This document shows positions 1 through 7,647 of a stretch of 58,327 nucleotides of DNA, in pieces. The stretch is from positions 1 to 58,327 of the forward strand of contig CAKZPA010000027.1 of the NCBI GenBank assembly GCA_937138415.1, in the 5' to 3' direction. A model generated the notes under the pieces. That model had not been told where the DNA came from, ran no database searches, and was given only the letters and a program-made list of their open reading frames with translations. A program made the translations under genes and the position numbers. Position 1 is the first letter of the stretch, and the number at the start of each line of letters is the position of its first letter. This stretch comes from an uncultured Nitrospiraceae bacterium. Lineage in GTDB: Bacteria; Nitrospirota; Thermodesulfovibrionia; Thermodesulfovibrionales; SM23-35.

Positions 1-566
1 CTGGGGATGTGCGTTCCTCCCCCGCATTGGGAAGTGACGGGACAATTTACGTAGGGTCAAATGATGATCTACAATCTATAGCAAGAGGTTATCTCTATGC
101 AATTAATCCCGATGGCACGCGCAAGTGGTACGGCGATCTTTTCGGGGCGGTTTACTCATCCCCTTCTATCGCTGCGGACGGAACAATCTACATAGGTTCC
201 GATAAAAATGACGTGTTTGCATTTGAGCCGGACGGGACGCTTAAATGGGTATTCCCGACCAAAGGAGATGTAAGATCTTCTCCAGCGATCGCCAACGATG
301 GAATTATTTACATTGGGTCGGACGATGGTTTTCTTTATGCGCTAAATCCGGAGGGACCACTACATCCGGACGGTTATGTCAAATGGGAGCTGGCTTTGGG
401 AGGCCCGATACAGTCATCCCCCTCGATAATGCCCGACGGCGTGATCTATGTAGGATCCAATGATTTTAATTTTTATGCCATCGGAGGACATGACAAGCTA
501 ATGGAGAGCTCCTGGCCGAAATTCCGGCGGGATCTGAAAAATCAGGCGAGACAGCCTTTGGACTGA
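1..566 (+). CDS. PQQ-like beta-propeller repeat protein, 3' end only
   Basis: The reading frame is open from the left edge (first full codon at position 3) to a TGA at 564-566, so only the C-terminal ~187 residues are visible. The protein is built of repeats of about 40 residues, each containing a version of SSPxIxxDGxIYxGSxD followed by aromatic-rich FYALxPDGxxKW, the pattern of PQQ-like/WD-type beta-propeller blades; four such blades are visible. No enzyme residues are recognisable. Such repeats are usually found in secreted or outer-membrane-assembly propellers, and the signal peptide, if any, lies outside the window. Base composition is clearly more AT-rich than the operons further right, as often seen for secreted repeat proteins. 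Function unknown. Confidence 0.75.
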   Translation, partial: GDVRSSPALGSDGTIYVGSNDDLQSIARGYLYAINPDGTRKWYGDLFGAVYSSPSIAADGTIYIGSDKNDVFAFEPDGTLKWVFPTKGDVRSSPAIANDGIIYIGSDDGFLYALNPEGPLHPDGYVKWELALGGPIQSSPSIMPDGVIYVGSNDFNFYAIGGHDKLMESSWPKFRRDLKNQARQPLD

Positions 567-636
567 AAATAGTTAGAGGGGGGTGATCTGCAGAAAGTCG
601 ATGAAGGGAGATATGCAGTTTAACGCGCAACAACAC

Positions 637-644
637 AAAGGAGG
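637..644 (+). promoter_or_regulatory. Strong Shine-Dalgarno for the outer-membrane barrel gene
   Basis: AAAGGAGG lies 6 nt before the ATG at 651, a near-perfect anti-16S match that fixes the start. Confidence 0.8.
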
Positions 645-650
645 CGGAAA

Positions 651-1265
651 ATGAAGAAAATAGTATTACTGATCGTAGCACTGTCGTTGATTGCCGTTTC
701 CCCGGTCGTTTACGGAGCCGACACAATACTGCTCGGTAACGGAAATGTCGCGCTCAAGGCGTCCTATCTCAACTTCACCGAGGGCGCGCTCGAAGATCTG
801 GATAATGACGACGCCCTCTATCTCGGTCTGGAGGCCTACAACAAGATAACCTCGAATTTGTACGTCGGGATGGAAGTCGGCTACGCGAGAACCGATGGTA
901 GCGCGCGAATCGTCCTTGGCGAAATGGAACCCGTTAAGGCTGATACCGAGCTGACATTCGTGCCGATCGAACTCAATCTCAAATACGCGTTGGACATTGC
1001 TCCCCGCCTCGTTGCGGACATGGGTGCAGGTATCTCCTATAGCTGGATGAAAGAAGAAATATCGGGCCCCGGCCAGTCGTCGCCGGGCGACGACTGGCTC
1101 TGGGGAGGGCAGATATTCGCGGCGCTCAATTACAAAATCGAGCGGTTTTTCATGGGGATCAACGCAAAATACCAATTCACGGAGAACTTCGAAATCAGGG
1201 ATTTCGATACGGACGTGAACGCCAGTAACTGGCGGATCGGCGGGCAGATCGGCATCATGTTCTGA
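651..1265 (+). CDS. Predicted outer-membrane beta-barrel protein (OmpW/OprF-like fold)
   Basis: 204 residues. The N-terminus has a Lys-rich start, a hydrophobic core and a cleavage-like site (VVYGAD) around residues 20-24, a Sec signal peptide. The rest alternates hydrophobic and polar residues with many aromatic/glycine strand ends (for example YVGMEVGYARTDG, FMGINAKYQFTENF, WRIGGQIGIMF) and ends in a C-terminal Phe, the usual BAM recognition signal of outer-membrane barrels. About eight strands fit the length. A perfect Shine-Dalgarno precedes it and a perfect intrinsic terminator follows 22 nt after the stop, so it is a single-gene unit or the end of the propeller operon. The exact porin family and substrate cannot be named. 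Confidence 0.75.
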   Translation: MKKIVLLIVALSLIAVSPVVYGADTILLGNGNVALKASYLNFTEGALEDLDNDDALYLGLEAYNKITSNLYVGMEVGYARTDGSARIVLGEMEPVKADTELTFVPIELNLKYALDIAPRLVADMGAGISYSWMKEEISGPGQSSPGDDWLWGGQIFAALNYKIERFFMGINAKYQFTENFEIRDFDTDVNASNWRIGGQIGIMF

Positions 1266-1287
1266 TCCGCAAAACCGCGTACGCAAA

Positions 1288-1321
1288 TAAAAGAGGGGCG
1301 GTCAGTTCCGCCCCTCTTTTA
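1288..1321. terminator. Bidirectional intrinsic terminator
   Basis: A perfect 14-bp inverted repeat (TAAAAGAGGGGCGG paired with its complement) around a 6-nt loop at 1302-1307. A-rich and T-rich flanks on the two sides let it end both the plus-strand barrel gene and the minus-strand mini-gene at 1365-1409. Confidence 0.85.
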
Positions 1322-1364
1322 TGGTCCTTGGGTAAGATTATCTCTTTGTCTCCCAGTTCTTACT

Positions 1365-1409
1365 CTATTTCTTCTTCCCGCCTTTGCCGCAACCACACTT
1401 CTTGCACAT
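1365..1409 (-). CDS. 14-residue Cys/Gly/Lys-rich micropeptide
   Basis: Reading minus from the ATG at 1409-1407 to TAG at 1367-1365 gives MCKKCGCGKGGKKK. Support for a real gene is contextual: AAAGGAGG (1425-1418) sits 8 nt before the ATG, an extended -10 element (TGGTATAGT, 1518-1510) lies about 100 nt upstream, a 9-bp hairpin lies in the predicted leader, and a perfect terminator follows 43 nt after the stop. The CxxCxC arrangement and the Lys tail suggest metal or nucleic-acid binding, but this is only inference. A second ATG at 1416 in another frame is only 1 nt from the Shine-Dalgarno and is unlikely to be used. No family is recognised. Confidence 0.55.
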   Translation of the reverse strand: MCKKCGCGKGGKKK

Positions 1410-1442
1410 GGCGCATACCTCCTTTACGTGAGCGATGTCGCT

Positions 1443-1472
1443 GAACGATGCGTCGTCACGAATGCATCGTTC
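1443..1472 (-). promoter_or_regulatory. Leader hairpin of the micropeptide gene
   Basis: GAACGATGC (1443-1451) and GCATCGTTC (1464-1472) form a perfect 9-bp inverted repeat with a 12-nt loop. It lies between the predicted transcription start (about 1503) and the Shine-Dalgarno of the micropeptide, so it would be in its 5' leader. It could instead be a DNA operator dyad. Confidence 0.5.
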
Positions 1473-1509
1473 GTTAAACGCTGATATCCTCGAGCGTCGC
1501 GATCTTTTT

Positions 1510-1518
1510 ACTATACCA
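1510..1518 (-). promoter_or_regulatory. Extended -10 promoter of the micropeptide gene
   Basis: TGGTATAGT on the minus strand fits TGnTATAAT with one mismatch. No convincing -35 is visible, as is common for extended -10 promoters. The predicted start is near 1503. The rest of 1519-1745 holds no gene; a GC-only hairpin (CCCGGG at 1706-1711 and 1721-1726) lies just beyond the end of the RuBisCO-like gene but has no T-run. Confidence 0.45.
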
Positions 1519-1745
1519 TGCCCACTGCCCGCTTCGCCCCCCGCGATAAGGTAACCCTTCAGCGTGACGAGGAACCGATCAGCGTTTCCTTATTCTATGC
1601 GAATGGCACTCCAAATACAAGGGTCTCAGCGCATCGAAATGCCATGAAATATTGAAAAAGAAACCTTCAGAAAGCATCAATACGTTTCAAGCTAAGCGTC
1701 ATGAGCCCGGGAACGAGTGCCCCGGGAGAACACTCCATCGACACG

Positions 1746-3008
1746 TTATCTCGCAAAAAAATCGAGGGCACGCGAAAGTTCGCGATGATCTTTCGCATAC
1801 TCGTGCAGAGGGATGCACTGCAAAACTGCATCCCACGCTTGCCTCAGACTGCGAGCGCCCGCGGCAGGACCGTCTGGATGGAGAAAAGTGCCCGCTCCGG
1901 CGAGGTGAATGAAATCGTTGTGGCCGATCTTCTCCGCGTTTGCCGGAACCGTGCCCGCCCATTGACCACCGGAACTGACCGGGAGGGAGGATCGCATCGA
2001 TGCGAGCGAAGACGTGCACGCCCGCATGTTCGAAAGGACTTCATCGTCGGTTTCGTAGAGTTTCCCCTGGACCGCACCGCAATGAATCTGATCCGCGCCG
2101 CATATGCGGAAGAGTTTCGTGAGGACAGGGAAGCTCAGTCCGAGGAGGGGACTCCGGGCCCAGACTGCTGCGAATGTCCTGTGGCAGTGGATGGGAACTT
2201 TGCAGTATTCCGCAAATTCCCGCATCGCCTCGATCCCGATCGTCGCGGCATTGAGCATAACGCACCTTCCTCCGCCATCGACCACGATGTCATGGAGTTC
2301 TCTCAGCCGGTCTAATCGGTCAGTAATGTTGAACGCGTACATCTTCTTTTCGCCCGTGCGCTCCTCCACGCGCCGGATGGATGCCATCACGGCCGCGACC
2401 CGATCCCGAACGGAGTTGTAGGGAGCGTCCGCCAGAAGCTCGTCATCCTTGATGAAATCGAGACCACCATTGAACCCTTCTTCGGCCAGAGCCGCAACCC
2501 TCTCAGCCGTGAGTCCCACGCACGGTTTCACGATCCCGCCGATGATGGGCCTCCCGAAGATGCCGAGGAGTTCCCTGCAGCCTCCGATCCCGAACCGAGG
2601 GCCGCTGAAGTCGCGCAAAAACGATTCGGGGAATACGATGTCCGTCACTTTGGCCGCCGTGATCATGTTCATCTCGAAGAGTTCTCCTGCGACCGCCGTG
2701 AGGAGATTGGGGATCGTGGACTTGAAATTGACCGATGGGTAGGCGATGGTTATCTCCGCTGCCTCGATGGAGTCACGATCAATGACCGTCCGAACCGGCA
2801 GCTGGCACTCGAGCCGGCCTCGTAACGGGGTGACATCGAGAACCCGTGCACCGTGCCGTGCGACAATCCGTTCGCTATCGGGTTCGTGCATCCCGCCCAT
2901 CCCGATAGACTGGACCTCCGCGATAGCCTTGGCAACTTTAGATACGTCCAGCGGGCTTTCAACGTAATACTTTACCGTGACACATTCATCGATCTCTCCG
3001 ATCGGCAA
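1746..3008 (-). CDS. RuBisCO-like protein (form IV-type RLP)
   Basis: 420 residues with the RuBisCO large-chain fold: an N-terminal alpha/beta domain and a barrel carrying IVKPCVGL (160-166) and GGLDFIKDDE (181-190). Compared with spinach RbcL from memory, it keeps K175 (K161), the carbamylated K201 (K187), D203/E204 (D189/E190), H294/R295 (H276/R277), H327 (H309), K334 (K316) and S379 (S346). It replaces K177 with Cys163, N123 with Glu and H298 with Ala, so it should not fix CO2; RLPs are typically enolases/isomerases in sulfur-compound metabolism. The start is a TTG with GGAGGA 8 nt upstream (3022-3017). It is the last gene of a long operon, 30 nt after moeA. The RLP subclade cannot be assigned by eye. 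Confidence 0.88.
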   Translation of the reverse strand: MPIGEIDECVTVKYYVESPLDVSKVAKAIAEVQSIGMGGMHEPDSERIVARHGARVLDVTPLRGRLECQLPVRTVIDRDSIEAAEITIAYPSVNFKSTIPNLLTAVAGELFEMNMITAAKVTDIVFPESFLRDFSGPRFGIGGCRELLGIFGRPIIGGIVKPCVGLTAERVAALAEEGFNGGLDFIKDDELLADAPYNSVRDRVAAVMASIRRVEERTGEKKMYAFNITDRLDRLRELHDIVVDGGGRCVMLNAATIGIEAMREFAEYCKVPIHCHRTFAAVWARSPLLGLSFPVLTKLFRICGADQIHCGAVQGKLYETDDEVLSNMRACTSSLASMRSSLPVSSGGQWAGTVPANAEKIGHNDFIHLAGAGTFLHPDGPAAGARSLRQAWDAVLQCIPLHEYAKDHRELSRALDFFAR

Positions 3009-3038
3009 CGCAGAATTCCTCCGAGAATGGATTTTCGA

Positions 3039-4292
3039 TCAGAAGAGGCGGACGTCCACAGGATCCCCTTCCCGGACGCCTGACTTCATCATGGGAATGA
3101 CGGCGGTGCCGACAGCGCGGGTCAATGTGGTGATCAACCCCGATTTCCCGAGCAACGGTACGGCCCACAACTCCCCCTCCCTCTCCTCGATGATAACGCC
3201 GATGTGTTCTTCCCTGCCAGGGCTCGACGACACATTCCGCGCTATCCTCGCGGAGATCATCCTTCTCCTCTTCTCCAGCCGTTGCTCCTCCGCTCCGGAC
3301 TGCATCGCGAGGACCGGCCTTATGAATATCTCGAAGCAAAGGTGCACCGCCGCAGGGTGGCCGGGGAGACCAAAGAGAGGCGTCGTCCCCACAACTCCCC
3401 CAATCAGGGGCTTGCCCGGTTTCAAAGCGACCCCGTGGAATAAAACCCCCGGCTCGCCGGCTTCATTGATGACCTTCGCCGTCACGTCTTTCGTCCCGAC
3501 CGAACTTCCACCGGTAATGAGCACCATTTCCGAGCCGCGCAGGGACTCTTCGACGACGTCCCTGATCGCCTCGTACCGGTCTTCGATGATGCCTTTCTTC
3601 AACGCGGTGCCACCCGCATGCGAAACCAACCCAGAAAGGGTAAACGAATTGATATCGCGGACTTGCCCCGGTTGCACCGGTGCGCCCGGCGAAACGATTT
3701 CATCGCCCGTGGAAATAATCGACACTTTCGGACGGTCATATGCCCACACGCTCGTAATGCCGAGACCAGCCAATGCGCCCACATCTTGAGGTCGCAGTCG
3801 ATGGCCGCATCGCAGGACGCACTCGCCTTTCCGCACGTCTTCCCCCGCCTGAATGACATTCTCACCGGGCGACACCGGCCTCATGACTTCGATCGTTTTC
3901 TCGTCGAGCAACTGGGTGTGCTCGAACATCACAACCGCATCGGCACCGTCCGGCAACATCCCACCCGTCGCGATCCTCACGCACTCCCCCTTCCGGAGGG
4001 AGACCGAGGGCTTCTTGCCCATCGGTATTTCGCCCGCAACGGGGAGATACGCGGGAAGACTTTCGGAGGCACCGAACGTATCCGACGAGCGGACAGCGAA
4101 CCCATCGACGGTCGACCGGCTGAATCCCGGCAGGTCCTCCGGCGCCTCGATATCTCTCGAAACAACCATGCCGCAACAATCGTCGAGGCCGACGAGAATC
4201 TCCGCGGGTCTCCTGAAAGGCGCGTGCTGAAACAGTATCGCGAGCGCCTCAGCCACCGTCACCAACTCTTCTCTCCCAAGCATGTCACGCAT
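3039..4292 (-). CDS. moeA: Molybdopterin molybdenumtransferase MoeA
   Basis: 417 residues. MoeA inserts molybdate into adenylylated molybdopterin in the cytoplasm, the last step of Mo-cofactor synthesis. Family hallmarks are present: LPGFSRSTVDGFAV, RIATGGMLPDGADAVVM, GENVIQAGEDV, VSIISTGDEIV, the MoCF motif LITGGSSVGTKDV and LFGLPGHPAAV. I chose ATG 4292 because GAGG lies 6 nt before it and the pth stop is 8 nt upstream; a longer frame from 4352 would overlap pth with Arg-rich non-homologous sequence. It lies between pth and the RuBisCO-like gene in one operon. Confidence 0.93.
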   Translation of the reverse strand: MRDMLGREELVTVAEALAILFQHAPFRRPAEILVGLDDCCGMVVSRDIEAPEDLPGFSRSTVDGFAVRSSDTFGASESLPAYLPVAGEIPMGKKPSVSLRKGECVRIATGGMLPDGADAVVMFEHTQLLDEKTIEVMRPVSPGENVIQAGEDVRKGECVLRCGHRLRPQDVGALAGLGITSVWAYDRPKVSIISTGDEIVSPGAPVQPGQVRDINSFTLSGLVSHAGGTALKKGIIEDRYEAIRDVVEESLRGSEMVLITGGSSVGTKDVTAKVINEAGEPGVLFHGVALKPGKPLIGGVVGTTPLFGLPGHPAAVHLCFEIFIRPVLAMQSGAEEQRLEKRRRMISARIARNVSSSPGREEHIGVIIEEREGELWAVPLLGKSGLITTLTRAVGTAVIPMMKSGVREGDPVDVRLF

Positions 4293-4300
4293 GGCAAACC

Positions 4301-4858
4301 TCACGCATTGAAGCGGTTCATCGCTTTCTCGACGCCTTCGGCGATGAGACAACTCACCGCGTCCGCAGCGCGTGCGATCGATTCCTTGATGAGAGCCATT
4401 TCCGCTTTCGTGAATTTTCCCAAAACGTAATCCTCCGCCGTCATGCTCGGATCCCGGCCTATCCCCACTTTTACCCGAATGAACTCCCTGGATCCGATAC
4501 TCTGGATGATCGATTCGACCCCTCTGTGCCCGCCTGAAGAACCGGATTTCCGGATCCGCAGTCTTCCGGGCTCCAGATCGAGATCGTCATGGACGATAAT
4601 AAGGTTCTCAGGCGGTATGTCGTATTTTCGGCAGATACGGTGCACAGGCGGTCCGCTCATATTCATAAACAGAAGGGGTTCTACGAGAAACGCTCTCTGT
4701 CCCTCGATAGAACCCCTCCCTATTTTGTAGCCTTCTCTCCGGTGAGCGAGTTCGATGTGGTATCTACCCGCGAGCTCCTCCACGACCATGAACCCGATAT
4801 TGTGCCTGGTTCTGGCATACCTTCTCCCGGGGTTTCCCAGCCCGACTACGAGCCACAT
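4301..4858 (-). CDS. pth: Peptidyl-tRNA hydrolase
   Basis: 185 residues, the usual length. It releases tRNA from peptidyl-tRNAs that drop off ribosomes. Visible hallmarks: VVGLGNPGRRYARTRHNIGF with the catalytic His (residue ~20), FMNMSG with the substrate-binding Asn, IVHDDLDL with the catalytic-site Asp, and SGGHRGVESI. It follows rplY by 51 nt and precedes moeA by 8 nt; the order prs-rplY-pth is a widely conserved gene set. The Shine-Dalgarno is weak. Confidence 0.96.
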   Translation of the reverse strand: MWLVVGLGNPGRRYARTRHNIGFMVVEELAGRYHIELAHRREGYKIGRGSIEGQRAFLVEPLLFMNMSGPPVHRICRKYDIPPENLIIVHDDLDLEPGRLRIRKSGSSGGHRGVESIIQSIGSREFIRVKVGIGRDPSMTAEDYVLGKFTKAEMALIKESIARAADAVSCLIAEGVEKAMNRFNA

Positions 4859-4909
4859 CGGTCGTCCATGGAATGCCGAATAGACAGCGCCGCCCGCTCA
4901 CAGACGAGG

Positions 4910-5566
4910 TTATTTACCCTCTTCGGCCTCCTCTTCCTTCTTCCCTTTCTTTATCACTTCCGGTTCCGTGACCTCAGGCGCCGCAGCCTCCGCCGGAGCC
5001 GCCTCTTCGACGATAGGCGCTATGACATTCGCGATCACTTCGGATGCGTCCGTCAGGACTTTCACGTCATCGCCCAGGCGGAGATCACCCACGTGAAAAG
5101 ACTGGCCGATCTCGAGGCCCGATATATCGATCTTGATGTGCCCCGGAATGTTGTCCGGCAGACATTCCACTTCGATCTCCCTGAGAAGGTTCTGGAGAAT
5201 GCCTTTGTCCCTCTTGACGCCGATCGGCTCGCCTACGGTCGTCACCGGTACGCTCACCCTGACTTTTTCCGTCAGGGATACTTCGAAGAAATCCACGTGG
5301 AGCATTTCCCTGCTGGTCGGATCAACCTGGTAATCCCTGATGAGCGCGAGCCGGTTCTCTTCCTCTCCGAAGCGAAGGTTGACCATCACTTGCTCGCCGG
5401 CGGTCGAATTGATGAACTGCGCTATCTCCTTGCGGGGAATTTTTATGGGGAGCGAACCGCCGCCTCTGTAGAGAATGGCCGGGATCATCTGCGCTCTCCT
5501 CAAAGAACGGGCTGCCCCTTTGCCCTTCTCTTCTCTCTTTTGCACGTTCAATGTAATTCTTTCCAT
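4910..5566 (-). CDS. rplY: 50S ribosomal protein L25 (Ctc form)
   Basis: 218 residues. The N-terminal ~90 residues form the 5S-rRNA-binding L25 domain (ITLNVQKREEKGKGAARSLR, IPAILYRGG), followed by the TL5/CTC beta-domain (RDYQVDPTSREMLHVDFFEV) and a C-terminal tail of Ala/Glu/Lys low complexity (EEAAPAEAAAPE, KKGKKEEEAEEGK). The long form is typical outside gamma-proteobacteria. The start ATG 5566 is preceded by a purine-rich GGAAAAGGAAAACT. It lies 18 nt downstream of prs. Confidence 0.95.
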   Translation of the reverse strand: MERITLNVQKREEKGKGAARSLRRAQMIPAILYRGGGSLPIKIPRKEIAQFINSTAGEQVMVNLRFGEEENRLALIRDYQVDPTSREMLHVDFFEVSLTEKVRVSVPVTTVGEPIGVKRDKGILQNLLREIEVECLPDNIPGHIKIDISGLEIGQSFHVGDLRLGDDVKVLTDASEVIANVIAPIVEEAAPAEAAAPEVTEPEVIKKGKKEEEAEEGK

Positions 5567-5584
5567 AGTTTTCCTTTTCCTCCT

Positions 5585-6529
5585 TCACTCGAACAGCGAA
5601 CTTATTGACGACTCCTCGTGAATTCTCCTGATTGCTTCTCCAATGAGCGGTGCGATGCTCAGGACGGTCAGCTTCGTACAACGCTCTTTCTTGCTATTCA
5701 ATGGGATCGTGTTCGTGACGATCAGCTCTTCGATGACGGAATGGTTCACCTTGTCGACCGCGCTATCGGAAAGGACCGCGTGCGTGCACGCGGCAACCAC
5801 GCGATTCGCGCCTTTCTCCTTCAACGCCGCAGCTGCCTGTATCGTCGTCCCCCCCGTATCGATCATGTCGTCCAGAATCATGGTATCCTTGCCTTCGACA
5901 TCCCCGATGACGTTCATGATCTGCGAGACGTTCGCCGCTTCACGGCGCTTGTCGATGATGGCGATCGAGCACTGGAGTTTCTTCGCAAAAGCCCGCGCCC
6001 TCTCGACGCCACCCGCGTCCGGTGAGACGATCACGAGATTCTCGAGCGAATACGTCGCCCGAACGTAGTCGAGGAGAACCGGCGACGCGTAGAGATTGTC
6101 GACGGGGATATTGAAAAATCCCTGGATCTGCGCCGCGTGGAGATCCATCGTCAAGACCCTGTTAATGCCCGCGGCGGTAATCAAATCGGCCACGAGCTTC
6201 GCCGATATGGGGACTCTCGGCTGCACCTTCCGGTCCTGACGGGCATAGCCGTAATACGGGATCACGGCGGTGATGCGGCGCGCGGAGGCTCTCTTCAGTG
6301 CATCGACCATCAGGAGCAGCTCCATGAGATTTTTGTTCACGGGGATGCTCGTCGGCTGCAGGACAAAGACGTCGCTCCCCCGCACGTTTTCATTTATCTG
6401 CACCATGATCTCTCCGTCACTGAATTCCGTGACCGTCGCATCCCCAACAGGGATCCCAAGGTATGCGGCGATCTCGCCCGCCAACGCCTTGTGCGCGTTT
6501 CCGGTGAAAAATTTAATCCCCTCCGGCAT
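5585..6529 (-). CDS. prs: Ribose-phosphate pyrophosphokinase (PRPP synthetase)
   Basis: 314 residues, the standard class I length. It makes PRPP from ribose-5-phosphate and ATP for nucleotide, His and Trp synthesis. Visible motifs: [31 protein letters not shown] (ATP loop), [12 protein letters not shown] (metal-binding DLH), [10 protein letters not shown], and the PRPP-binding loop [12 protein letters not shown]. The start ATG 6529 has AGGAGGGG just upstream. It lies downstream of tRNA-Gln and ispE and upstream of rplY in the operon. Confidence 0.97.
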   Translation of the reverse strand: MPEGIKFFTGNAHKALAGEIAAYLGIPVGDATVTEFSDGEIMVQINENVRGSDVFVLQPTSIPVNKNLMELLLMVDALKRASARRITAVIPYYGYARQDRKVQPRVPISAKLVADLITAAGINRVLTMDLHAAQIQGFFNIPVDNLYASPVLLDYVRATYSLENLVIVSPDAGGVERARAFAKKLQCSIAIIDKRREAANVSQIMNVIGDVEGKDTMILDDMIDTGGTTIQAAAALKEKGANRVVAACTHAVLSDSAVDKVNHSVIEELIVTNTIPLNSKKERCTKLTVLSIAPLIGEAIRRIHEESSISSLFE

Positions 6530-6616
6530 GTCCCCTCCTCTCAGGTGTCAGTTGCCAGAACGCACATGCCGCTGTTCCGCATGCGCAACCGAAATTCACT
6601 ATTTCAAGTCTCTCTT

Positions 6617-6691
6617 TGGCTGGGGCGGGAGGATTCGAACCTCCAGATGGGAGATCCAAAGTCTCCTGACTTGCCGTTTGTCGACGCCCCA
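6617..6691 (-). tRNA. tRNA-Gln (anticodon TTG)
   Basis: 75 nt read on the minus strand: acceptor stem TGGGGCG paired with CGCCCCA (7 bp), short D arm GAC/GTC, anticodon stem GGAGA/TCTCC with loop CTTTGGA giving anticodon TTG, T stem GGAGG/CCTCC with loop TTCGAAT, discriminator G and an encoded CCA at 6619-6617. It sits between ispE and prs with no obvious promoter of its own, so it is probably processed from the operon transcript. Confidence 0.97.
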
Positions 6692-6723
6692 ACAGAGCAT
6701 TCCGCAGACACCCGACCAGCGCG

Positions 6724-7632
6724 TTACGGGAGCCCTCCCCAATCCGTCACCTCGCTCAGCGTCTCGCCGAGGAAACACCAGTGAGGCTGCATGTGGCGGA
6801 GCGATGCTTCCGCACGCTGCCGGTCCCTAAAAATACCGAACACGGTGGGGCCGCTACCGCTCATGAGAGAAAGGTCCGCTCCCAGCGCGTTCAGTCTGTG
6901 CTTTATTTCCATGACCGCAGGACATCCTCTCGCGATAACGCCTTCAAGGTCGTTGTAAAGCATTGGGGAAAGAACTCGAAAATCCTGGTCACGCAGAGTC
7001 TGACAAAACAGTTTAATATCAGGAGCTTTTTTTGTCAACCGCGCACCGCCTTCCGTATCGAACAACCGATACGCCTCTGCGGCGGAAACGGCAACATCCG
7101 GCTTCACGAGGAGAACCGTGAAGGAAGATTCGATGTTCAGGGGTTCGACCACCTCTCCCCTCCCGCTCACCGCCGCTGCCGGGGCATAGAAGAAGAAGGA
7201 AACATCCGATCCAAGGCGCGCACCGAGTGAACACAGCTCCTGCCGCGACAAGCCAAGGCGCCAGAGGCGATTGAGACCGATCAGAACGGATGCCGCATCG
7301 CTGCTCCCGCCCCCCAATCCGGCACTCACGGGTATGCATTTTTCGAGGACGATCCGCGCGCCGTGACGATACGACGCATACTCCTTGAGGAGCCATGCGG
7401 CTTTTACGACGAGATTCTCAGAATACGGTATGCCGAGAGTGCTCTCCACCACGATCGAATCCGCATGCTCGAGGGTAAGCTCATCGAAGAGGGAGACGCA
7501 CTGCAGAACGCTCCGGATGTCGTGGTAGCCGTCTCCGCGTTTCCCTTCGACGTGGAGAAACCAGTTGATCTTCGCAGGCGCTTTTACCGCAATCCATTGA
7601 CCCTGTTCAGCAGGAGAAAAAAGGGAGTGCAT
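6724..7632 (-). CDS. ispE: 4-diphosphocytidyl-2-C-methyl-D-erythritol kinase
   Basis: 302 residues. This GHMP kinase phosphorylates CDP-ME in the MEP isoprenoid pathway. The N-terminal VKAPAKINWFLHVEGKRGDGYH carries the conserved Lys of the family, PVSAGLGGGSSDAASVL (around residues 102-118) is the GHMP ATP-binding loop, and LGSDVSFFF contains the catalytic Asp. A C-terminal LMSGSGPTVFGIF matches the GHMP C-domain. It starts 15 nt after the TPR gene stop and is followed by tRNA-Gln, so the three are probably cotranscribed. Confidence 0.95.
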   Translation of the reverse strand: MHSLFSPAEQGQWIAVKAPAKINWFLHVEGKRGDGYHDIRSVLQCVSLFDELTLEHADSIVVESTLGIPYSENLVVKAAWLLKEYASYRHGARIVLEKCIPVSAGLGGGSSDAASVLIGLNRLWRLGLSRQELCSLGARLGSDVSFFFYAPAAAVSGRGEVVEPLNIESSFTVLLVKPDVAVSAAEAYRLFDTEGGARLTKKAPDIKLFCQTLRDQDFRVLSPMLYNDLEGVIARGCPAVMEIKHRLNALGADLSLMSGSGPTVFGIFRDRQRAEASLRHMQPHWCFLGETLSEVTDWGGLP

Positions 7633-7647
7633 GTCCTCTTGCCAGCG

